DNA of 64,000 bases from Apostichopus japonicus (taxonomy: Eukaryota; Echinodermata; Holothuroidea; Aspidochirotida; Stichopodidae). The notes under the pieces were generated by a model. The model was not told where the DNA came from, did not search any database, and saw only the letters and a program-made list of their open reading frames with translations. The stretch lies in NCBI RefSeq assembly GCF_037975245.1, contig NC_092576.1:36484611-36548610 (forward strand), in the 5' to 3' direction. This document shows positions 1-12,200 of the stretch, one piece after another. The position numbers were made by a program, and so were the translations under genes. How positions within the stretch are numbered: position 1 is the stretch's first letter; the number at the start of each line of letters is the position of its first letter.

Positions 1-179
1 TTAAGTTAATATCCCTGAATCATACAATATTGTCGGAATGGGATTATCAGTTTCCCTCACAGATTTCATCTACCGTTTATACAATGTTAAATTGTGATAC
101 TCAAGGGGAGCAATTTTAAAATATTATAGCTTGAAGTTCTTTCTATGTTCATTTGAAGACGCTTCTATTTTATTTCCAG

Positions 180-299
180 ACCAAGGGCCAAAACAGTTTA
201 CGAGTTCTGTGTTCGAGTATTGTGTATCTAAGGGAAACTGATTCTAAACCACTCCAGATGTCTACGATATTGCTTCTTGATATTGCATCAAGTCACAAC
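180..299 (+). CDS. Gene A exon, type d (40 codons)
   Basis: The acceptor is tatttccag and the donor gtaagt; both flanking introns are phase 0. The peptide begins TKGQNSLRVLCSS and ends LLLDIASSHN, matching the d exon of gene B module 4 at 49,803-49,922 except for three residues. It shows the d-exon hallmarks: an early CSx core, an Arg-rich middle and an LLxxAS end. Confidence 0.82.
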
Positions 300-3200
300 G
301 TAAGTCACTTATATTTTAACACAGCCATAGAAATATTGCTACTTCAAGTTACCATTATTATAACGGTACATTGCATTATCACGTGTCCATTACAAGCAAC
401 AGATATTATACTTCATCTAAGACAACTAATCTGACCGAGATGAAATGTTATTTATTCACCAAGTGTCAGTGTCTGAGTAAGTATTGATTAAAAAAAAATG
501 TAATCAGATGTCCCGTTATACTCAGCCCAGAGTATATCTGTTTGTACTAGTTAACTCCTCACGACACACAAAGAATAAACACCTTGATATGACAAAGTGA
601 CGTCATAATTTGCCTAAGAAATATTGGCATTAACCTAAGTGATAACACTGTCAATAATGTATGGTAGACTATGAAACAAACACGATAGGGGACCGATCAT
701 TTATCTCCAAACGTTTTAAAAATAGCTATAATTAGAAAAAGAGTTGGAACCCTGCAGACCGAGAGGAAAATATAAATCTATCATCAAGGTAGTCGTTCCT
801 ATATCTCTAGTGTTCACTAAACGCCCTCGTCCCATTTAACATTTGTTTAGGAAGTGCGCCCTCCATTCTGCACAACCCATCGCTATATTCCAATTTAAAT
901 ATGCATATTTACGAAAGTACCATTTACCTTCTTTATTTATGGATGAAAAGGGACATTTATTTAGGTCGTCCAACTAATATTGGCATATTAAATAATTGAC
1001 ACAAGTTTCATGTTATTTGGGTACAGTAGAAGGAACGTTTGAAGAAGAATAGCAAATGCCTAAACAATTTAAAACATTTGGAAGCTTCCTTTCACGAGTA
1101 CACTCAAACAACAAAACACCTGTTCTCAAATGTAAACAAAGCCGCACAGTGAACGTTGATCATCTGCGCACGTAGACGTACGTATAGATTCCCGCAGGGC
1201 GGGTGACATTAAAATTACGTACACTCTGTGTGGAGATTCAGTTCTTTTACTAGTTACACGTACACATACGTGTTTATCATTATAATCTATGGCTGCCAAT
1301 GGACTTACACCGCGTATGGTTTGCTGATGTAATTATATAGATTTACGGTAATTATAGGTCTATTTAAAGTCAACAATTATAGGCCTAGGCATGCTTGAGA
1401 GATTTTGCCTTTTCTGTAACATTTTTCGTTGCATGAATGTCCAAGTAATTACCTATTTATGTAACCTTGCCTGTCTGAAATTACTGTTTTAGCCTAGGCC
1501 CTGCATTACTTAGCCTAGGTTACGTTTGCTCTTCTTGAAATTGAAGCCTAAAGAAGTAAAGTAAAATAGAAACGTCAGCATAGTAGAAATAACATGAAAC
1601 ATTTAGATGACAAACCAGAAATTAGATCCAATGAGCTTGTTGAACGCACAAAAGAACGAATAAGGCCTATACTCAAACATGGATGATATAGACATCCGGT
1701 CATATGTTGCCGGTAAACTTCCTTTAATGCGTTCAAGTTAGACGTCTAGCCGAACAAAATAATAGTATGTATCAATCTCATCAAAATAGTTTATCATTTT
1801 TTTTCTGTGTTATTTGAGACCGTTACATATGTATTAGACCTAGTGACCAGTATCAATTTCTACTCGTTTGCCCAGACAGCGTTAATCATTATTGGCGTGA
1901 TATAGTACTTAGGCCTATTGGTTGACGTGGTAGCCTAACGTTAGTTGTAAAGCAAACTAGGTATAACAAATAACGTTAGCTTTTTAAAGAACATAAAAAG
2001 AAGCAACAGGTTTGTGATCTAATACATTTCACACGCGTAGGCCTAGGCTACGTCTTAAACACGTCACATGATACCGGACAGTGTCCGCGTTACATTCACG
2101 GTGTCAAGTGTTTCATTATCAACTTGTTAGCCGTCGTAATTTAACGTTAGACTTTAACCGTTAGCTACGGCTAGTGTAAGATTCTCGTACCGGGAAAAGT
2201 AAGAGCTTAGAATATAGCAATATATATGTATATCCTTCGCCAGCCTTTTTAATTTTGGATTTAATTACTGTCTCAGTCATAAGAGTAGGTTCCAACTTTT
2301 ATCCTAAATAAATTATATAATGTGGAGTGTGGGCCTAAATAGACAAAAGAGGTAAAGTTAGTAGCAGTAACTGAGTAAGGGATGGATGTTTCTAACCGGA
2401 GGAACTAGTCTAGACCTAGGCATACAGTAGGTCAAAAGTGAGAGATCAAAAGATTATAGGTAAACTGTATCAAAATTGGGGAAAATGAATGGGAAAGTTA
2501 AACTCAAATTAGTCTATAAAAGTACATTATAGTTAAATATGACGGTGGCTTCGTTCATACTGTGTAGGATTAAGCTATGATATTTTGAACCGGGCCGGCT
2601 ATCTGCCTGCGATACTGGTTTGTCGGTCGGCTGGAGAGTGGAAAGTCTAACATATGCACAACACGAAATTTATATAGCCCTATATAATCTTTGTGTAATT
2701 CTAATGATTGGAAATTATTTTATTATTACGAATTAGAAGTAGAATATAGGCCTATACGATAAACACGCGTATCGAGATGCGCTGTATCTCCCGGGAAGAA
2801 AACTCATTTGTAATGGGTCACTCACGGCAGGAACGTTATCGAGACTCCGCTGGTGTTGCTGTATGAATGTTTTAATGCACTGACTTACAGGAATAAAGCA
2901 ATAACATAGATTATGAAAACTACATAAATAGTAATGTATGTGCTAAATATAATATTACAGACCAAAAATGAATATTTATGATATTGCTTTTTATTTTCAT
3001 CTGAATTTCGTCAGCTTACGAAATTTATTTTAATAAAATCATTATTATATCATGTTTTGTTTTTGTATTGGTACGTTTCGCAAGCAAGTTTGAATAAATC
3101 ACCACTCTTCTTTCTTTTTGTTTTATTACTAATTTAGTTCGTAATATTATGAACATTGAACAAATAAGAAATCACAGACAATTCCGTTAAATTTAATGAT

Positions 3201-6200
3201 TAATTTTATAGTTTTTTTATTCATTATTGTGTTCTATTTCATATAAGTTGGATATTCATCATGTGTATTTATCCATCATGGATGAACTGTAAGATAAGTT
3301 AACTGTAATCTTTCTTTCCTATTCTTCAGATTCCAATATCTAAGCTATGCCTACAATGGTCCTTCAGTGGATTTGACGGTGAAGATATCAGACTTGAGTC
3401 CGGTCTTAGTTTATCAAGCCTATCATCAGTAGAGAAGATATCCATCAATGAAGGAAGACAGAAACAAGAGATTACAGAGGAAGAAGTGATCGGATTAATA
3501 AACTATGGAATCGGGTCACCAACATTCAAGGAACTATGGTAAGGGGAAAACATCGTGACAGGCATGGCTTGAATGATATGTGGTTAAGATTGTGAGGAGG
3601 GGTAGTCAGAGGGTAAACGTATGGGGAAAATAGGAGGGGATAAGGTAATGGTATTGTGCAGTGGCATTTTTTATTATTTTTTTATTTACAAATCTTGTGT
3701 TGAGACGTGCGGTTTAAAAAGTTGCAATATTTGGAATTATTTTTAAGCTGGGAAATATGTTAACATTTTATTATATTACTGATTGTATAGTGTACAGCAC
3801 ATCGTAAGGTTTTTCCACACATTATGATGAAACAATGTGAGTTGGGGTGGGGGGGGGGTGCACTCCAGTATAATAGGAACAACAAATAACGTTAACACTT
3901 ATAAACAAACTTAAACTTACAAGAAACAAATTAAGATAAATTATTACTTAAACACCGAAACAAAAGATGGAACGAATTTCAAGTATATGGAAACAAAACT
4001 GTTTACTGTTTATTTTCAAATACAATTATTGTTATAAAATTAAGAATTGTTGAAGATTTATAAAAAATGTATTAACACATAAATAGTTAAAATTAACTGT
4101 TCATCAAATGTTAATTGGAGGGGGTGTAAGGAAGGGTGGTGGAAGGGTTGTTTGGCCATCATAACTAGTGGCTGATACTTGTCAACACTTCTCAACAGGC
4201 AAATGCATTGACATTCATGTTATTTATTACAATGATGACATCAGATATTCATTTAATTTATAAATATGATATATTTATATATTTACTCTCCCTGGTTTCT
4301 TTACCTTTGAAGGCTTGTTAACTGTAAACTGCCGTCATCGATCAAGCCAGACATCATACCAGAAGAATCAAGATCAAGGAATATTAAAGGTACGATGTTT
4401 ACATAACAATTAAAAGAATTATTGATCCAGTAGATTGCTTTTATTGCAATGTTTCACAGATTTGTGACAAGAGAGGGACTGGTATAATCAGATATTTGTT
4501 GGTAAGAATGAATCTAGAATGGGGATCCAGGGGTAGATCTTGCATACAACAAGCAGACTAGTCCTGTGTAGGGGTAGGGTGGAAGGGTGGATGGGTTGGG
4601 GAATGGTTGGGATTTCCTAAATGTTTCTCTTTCTTTGGTGTTCATTGCTCTGATTTAAGCAGCTTTCTGTTAAGTTTCTATATATGTTAAAATAATATCT
4701 ACGAGATTTAATGTTTGAAGTCACTTAAGATTTTATTGTTACCCTATAAAATAATGACTGTGAAGTAAGCCAGAAGTATTAGGTAACAAAGAGAATACAA
4801 TTATTGGTTGGATTACTAGTGACTGTTAATTTCTAATACTTTATTACTAATTAATTAGTAGAGAGAACACTTTAGTAATTTAGCTTACTGATATTTGATC
4901 CCTCTAGCACAGGTACATTATCTCTGACTGTTAACATAATAAGTATGTGAAACAAATTAATATTGAATTTTATTTATTGTTTAAAATATGTCATTTATAT
5001 CTATAATAATTTATTGATTTTATTATTTCATCTATTTAAGTCATATCATCAAATGAAGCTCGTTACCTGGATCTGATATCTGGTCAATGGAGGAAGGTTT
5101 GTAATATTTTATAGTTTTAAGTTAATTATAATCATTTATAATCTTCATTGCTTTCACATTTCCCTGTGATACTGTTATTATTAGTAACATGCATAATAGT
5201 CAAGGGGTAGAAGAGTTGATCAATTTTCAAATATAATCATAAAAAGCCAGCATCCTTAAGAGTAATAAACATATATTGTCTCCCGGTATGGAATATTCCG
5301 GTGACAGACGATATGATTCTTACAGGAAAGAAAACAATATTCCACATTCCTAGTTCTCAATATCTTACTCTTAACTCTAGATACATTTATTTGGAGCTGA
5401 TTAATTTCATTATTCCAGGAATTTTATCTTGGTCAAAGTTGTGTAAAGTCATCATGTCGCATGTTCTTTTAAATCCTCCTTGGCTTTGCTGGATTTTTTC
5501 TTTTAATCTGATTAAATTAGAATAATCACTCAACTGTTACTGTATTGTACTTTGAATTAAAGAGATTCTTCAAAAAACATTTTGTTAGTAAAAAATTCTT
5601 TTTTATCCTCCGTGGAGAGTGTTGTTCATTATATTTTTCAACATAATAAAGAATATGAGGTCACATAATCTTACCTTTCTAGAAGCATTCATTCATTTTA
5701 ACACATTTAAAGAAATATTCTTTAAACCCATTAAACCTAGTTTCAGAGCTTCTCTGTGCAGGAACTAATACATACATATCGAAACAGAAATCTTTAACTA
5801 ATTTTTAACTTTGTTTCAAATATCTGCTGAATTAACCAATTTATTTATCTCCGCTATTAACACACCAAAATTATTTATCTCCTTAACGCCTCATTTTTAC
5901 ATTAATATTATTCTATTAAATAATTACTATTACTTTATTTCAATAGCCCGAAGACATCCAAACTATTACAGAGATGTGTTCAGGTGCTTTGGCCATCCAC
6001 AGAGACACCAGTGAGTCTGTACAGAGGTCAGTCATAGAGCTCCTGGTAGAAGCATCCAATCATGACGTAAGTAAAACATGAAGGGATATATCGAATAAAT
6101 ACATCAATCAATACAAGTTAAAATTAGATAAAATCGTGTAATGTCTTAATGAGGGATTAGATCGCTGTAGTTATTAAATACTAAACTGTTTAATTACGAA

Positions 6201-9200
6201 TAATCAAATACAAGTTAAAATTATTTACAACCGTTGAATGTCTTAATAAGAGATTATATCGCTTTAGTTATTAAATATTAAACTTTTGAAATTAGAGCAA
6301 TGATAAACAGGTTCAAATTGAAATATATTTGTAAGCCCAAGATAATACAGAATAGTATATATAAATAATAAATATAAATAAAATATTAATCTACTGGATA
6401 GAGTGTGTAGGATAATACCAATTAGTAACCATTTTGAAACTCTTTTTCACGGTTTTTATTCAACAACAGTTCTTGTTTATCTTACCTTTATTAATTGTAT
6501 CTTTACAAATAACAAACTGATAACTAAATATAATATGTATATTAATTAACAGTTCACTGAAAAACCAACCCCACCTCAGTCAGGTCTTCCCATCACAAAT
6601 TACATTAATTAAATATAATCTTATTAATTTTGAACATATCAGTTCCGGCTCATACACGCCCCCCCCCCCACCTCATCCCCCTATCAAACACAAATTAAAA
6701 TAAATATGTATAATTGGTGTGCATGCTCCTCCACCATGAATAACACCTCTCATTGCCCCTACCACACCCATCCCTACCCAGTATGACACCCATCGGTCCA
6801 TTTATCTCACACCCCTTGCACACGCTTTGACAATAACAACATAACATAACACACTAAGACACCCTCCTAATACCCCGAACAAATATCACTTAACCATAGC
6901 ACACCTTTCCTTACCATAAACACACCTCTCCCTACACCCCTCACATCCCTTGTTCCGTCCATCCCTCTTACACACCTTTAATTCATTCTACATAAATAAC
7001 AATGACTGATCTCTGTAATAAACCTAGCCCTCTTGTTTACCCTTTAACATCTTGCAATAATAAACATAGATAAATCAATGATAAAAAACACTTTACAAAT
7101 GAATATTACTATTTTTACAAATCCAAACCACTAATTGTTAAATAATTAACAAAATTGTATCAATATAAGATTAATTTAAACAAATGTTACTTTATTAATA
7201 TTAAATTATAACAAAAACCAACTTATTATTCCTAAATTAATTATAATTTTATTATTTTCAAGTATTTATCCTGTAAACAAACATGATGATATTAATTCTA
7301 TTTATTATTTTCCTTTCTTCAGATTCCTATATACTGGGTGACTCTAGTCTGGTCCTTTAGTAAGATTGATGAAGATGGGAACATTATCCTCTCCTCTGGT
7401 CTCTCTCTACCAATCCTAACATCATTAGAGGGGATGATGATACAGACAGAGCAAGGGAGAGAAATGAATAAACATGAAGTTAATGGAATATTAAACTATC
7501 TACAACACTCTCAAAGATTCAAGCAACTGAGGTAAGTATAATTAATAATATGTAAATAATATTAGTCATGAAGGAAATAAATAATTAATGTTTAATGATG
7601 TAAACAAGATTGAAATTATTAATATGGTTATATTGAATAATTATTGAAGGTTAATTGAGAGGGTTTATATAATTGTAGAAGTAAAACAAAACAAATGGAG
7701 AAGAAATAACAATACAAGAACAGTCAATCAGGTATGGAATATGATTAATGGGAGAGTAAAATAGAGACAAGCTGATACAGAAACAATTAAACTTTAACAA
7801 TAAATTCATAAAAAAAATGTAATTTATTGAAATAAGGAGATAATAGCTTGAATGAAAAAAAATATATATACATATCTCATATCTCAATATATCTCAATAA
7901 CAAAATAGTGGATGTACATACACCAAGAAATAATGAGGAATAAATCAATCGAAAACAGACGCTTCGCCAAAATTTACCATAAATAAATAAACACAAACTT
8001 TGATAAGATAGATTAACAGAAACATTTTAAAGGAGATAAAGTAGAAACCAAAACAGGTTTACTCTTTATCAGGAGTAAATTTCTTTAATTAGTTTATATA
8101 TTTACTGATAATTAATGCACATTTATTTTTAAGTAAAAACAAGACAGTAAGATAAATTAAGCTAACAATACAAGAAGAGTCATCAGGTTAGGAATATGAT
8201 TAATGGGAGAGTAAAATAGAGACAAAATGAGAAGAAAACACATAATTTTAACTATAAATTCTTAAGAAAAATGAAATTGATTGAATTAAGGACAAAGGAG
8301 TCCCTTGCTTTAAAATTAATATATCTCACTGAAACAATAACAAAAAAGTGAGATGTAATTAGGCCAAGATATGAGGAATAAATAAGTTAAGTTATCATTA
8401 TCTTAGAGTATGAACGAAGACCTTTGGCCAAAATCTACCAAAACTAAATAAACACAAACTTTGATGAGTCAGATTAACAGAAAAAATGTTAAAGGTGATA
8501 AAGAAAAAAAAAAAACAATTTGTTATACCAAAGCTCAATATTTTCCTCTTTATCAGGAGGAAATTTTCTTTAATTAGTTTATAAATAAACTGATAATTAA
8601 TGCACATTTATTTTAAAGTAAAAACAAAACAGTAAGATAAATTAAACATATCGTAATTGGCCTCATCTATTAGTACGACACCCCTCTCAACTAAACTACT
8701 CTAAGCTTTCCCTAATCAACCCCCTCCCCATAAAACAAAGTATGCTAGACCGCTTACCCCATTTCGTTAATCTGTTTATAACATTTGGAAATTTATTTGT
8801 TAACAACCAACACTCCTTGCCCACCCCCCCCCACAAGTACAACCCCCAAATTCACACAGCCAGGTCTCCTGTAATATTGTTATTGTCAGTCTCTTCTGTT
8901 CAACGAATGATCTCTAAGATTTTAATGTAGATCCTTACTAACATTGCAGTATACTCCTGTCCCCTACCAACCCCCCCTCCAATCACATACCCCTTCCCCA
9001 ATCCATGACCCTCCCTCTCAAAGTTACCAAGCCAATAACCCTTACATTATCTCTATATACTCTACACTGTGTTGTCACCATATTCCCATTTGCAAATCTA
9101 ACCTGTCATATATACCCAATACTGTACACATTATATCATACATCTGTACGTTAACAATTTCCACTCTTTTCTGCTCAGTATACATTTTGTTTGATCGCAA

Positions 9201-12200
9201 AAGTCTATTGAACTTATTTCATCATTATTTGTTCGTGCTTAAGATGTACACTGACTGTATTGACACTTTCAATAGTTTAAACATTTTCTTTTGTTCGACA
9301 CCTGTCAATCAAATACTTGAACAATACAATGAAAAGAAGTTGTATTCAATAAAAGAGACGCGCGCGTGTACCACGCCCAATGAAAAGAAGTTGTTTTACG
9401 CCCCTTGCAATGAAACAAAGTTGTATTCAATAAAGCAGACGCGCGCGTCCTGCACAAAAAGCACCTGGAATTTACTGACAAACAAGTACGTGGGGATTGC
9501 AATACATACGTCACGTCTAGGCACTGTCTGGTTTTAAATCGTTGGGAGGCCTTCCTGATGTTTATTTTATTCTGTGTATATAGAACATTTTTGGCTTTCA
9601 TGGATATCACAAACATAGTTGGCTTTCATGGATATCACGAATGGGGGCGGGTGGCGAATATTTTTTTCCTTAACTGAACTGACACTGAAATTATTTCCTC
9701 GATTCTGATTGGCTGATCAAAGCCGGAATGGTAGTCTGCGTTTATCAATGAATGTATGTGACACTGTTAGTGTTGATCATACCAATCCTCATGGGCCGCA
9801 TCATGTCAAAAATACGTGTCTAGGCCTTATATAGGCTAAGTTAAAGTATGTAGGCCTAAGTGTGCCTACATATAGATACAATGTGAGGCTTCCAGTTATC
9901 AAGAGCTACTGTAAAGGCGGTAGGGCCTATATTAGTGAATTTGAGAGCTCGAACTAATACAAATACGTATATATGGTTAATGCGGGCCTACTAGGTCACC
10001 ATGTATAAGAACTTCTAATGGTGCTGGTAAACATATGTTTCCGTACGTAGGCCTATAGGTTATAAGGCTATATAAAACTAGTTAACAAGTCAAAGACACA
10101 GACATATCGTCAAATGCCATGTTTGGGTACACTCAATGGCTGACACACTCGCTCGCGCGTCTTCATGGCCAATGCATATTCGACTAGGCCTATCTAGATT
10201 CATTTACTGAATACATTTTGAATTTGTGATTATAAAACTAAAAGTATCGCAACCCTGAATGTACACAAACACCTCGTACATACGTACATCGGCTACATGT
10301 ATACAATTACAAATGCACTGTTTTATTGTGTTGTATACTATACACAGTACAATAGGCTACATTAAATGTATGTGCTGTGTAGAGCGGAGTCAAGCGAGTA
10401 AACAAACGATCGAGGATTGCCTATAATGGGCGCAGTAGTTGGGAATAGTTGCTTCACTATATACTTTCGTTCATATATACCTACCAAAAGTTCTGGGAAG
10501 TTGCTAATGTGAATATCTTAAATTTGTTCGGGTTGATCAAACTGATATCGACAGATTATGGAGGATCGATGTTGAAAACTAAAGTATATCACGTGCTCGC
10601 TGAGAACCAATCAGAATCGAGGAAATAATTTCAGTGTCAGTTCAGTTTGGGAAAAAAAAATATTCGCGGGCGGGTGGGGGAGGGGGTATGATGTAAGTAT
10701 TTGGAATATATTATAGACAATACAACCCTGTAATGTAGACAATACAACTTCACTACCGTTGAAACTAAAATACATCCAAAGTTTGTTTGAAAAATGGGCT
10801 CGATAACTTTCCTGCCAAGCACCATGTCCTTTCTGAGAGTCCGTAAGGTTTCAGGCCTGGACGGTCTACATCTATGGCATTATTAGAATATATGTAAAAC
10901 ATAAACAAATCAAGTATTGATAGTTAATGAAAAATTTTAACTTCCAAATGGTTTTAGATTGGACAATAAATTATTTATTTAAGACGGAAATAAACATTTG
11001 CATATTAACTAGCATAGTCCTCCAACGCAATTTATAACAACGGATCCTAGCCCTTGAAACCAAGATCAACATAGCAAAAGAAGAAAACATTACTTCATCT
11101 TTCAGACCTGTTTTAATCTCAATCCGTTACTACAACATGAACACATCTACCGCACCTAACATTGTTCCCTCTTACCCGTAACTACTCCCCCACTAGACCC
11201 TGTAATATATTACTTCATATACCCCCTTCTTTCCTTTTCCACTATAAGTTGTTTCCATAGCCCCCTCCATACCTTACTCAAAGCCTACCATGTTCCACTT
11301 GTGGTGAACCCCCCTCCCCTTCCTGCTGATATGTTAACATTTCTTCAACGTTATTGATTTATATCATCTAATTCCATTTCTTATGTATCGGATCTTCGTT
11401 ACCAAAAGGAAGTATATTTCAGTATTGCGATTGTCCCTTATAGTTCATACTTTTATTTGTATTCATCTTTTTCAGTACCATCTACCCCCACCCCCTCACC
11501 CCCTCACCCGCCCACGCCCTGCCCCGTCGTGCGTCTATAGTGAGAAAAGCAAAACAAAGCTTAAAGAGCAAAGTCTATTAGCTGTGACCTACAGTATTCT
11601 AGGCCTTTCTCTCTCTAATACACGCACACATTAATTTCATCCAGATACGACTGCCTCACCATACTCTGAAGAAAGTGTTATCCATGTTTAGGAGTCAATA
11701 TTCTACTACTATATTACCGTACAGTGATCACGCTGTTTCTACACACACTGTGTGTATCTGACATATGATATCTGTGTACAGACGTACTAGTGAATGTTAA
11801 TTTTCCTTTCATTATAATCTTTCGTAATATAATGATGTACACTGTATTTCAAGCTCATTGTATCTGTAGACATGACCTGTCAATCGCGCGGTAATACGTC
11901 ACGTGACTAAACGACTGCAGCTTCGGTATCTGGATACGTCAATGATCTGTTGTTGTGAAGGTCATTTTGACAAGTACTAAATCTGTCTCTATTTTATTAT
12001 AATGTAAAGCCACACGATGTTTGAAAGAAAACGATACTAACTAAACATCTGATACGATTTCATTAGGCCTATTATTATATCGAAAACGATCTTATTAAAT
12101 TGGGGGAATATGTTTCAGTCGGTGGATTTAGGGATTCTGCTAGGGAAGAATAGGATCACTAGTACTGGTTTCCCTTCACCCCCCCCCCCCCCACCCCGTT

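Noticed and set aside
8944-9537. 197-codon open frame on the + strand
   Set aside because: It is made of C-rich and repeat sequence inside a gene A intron, and the paralogous intron does not keep the frame.
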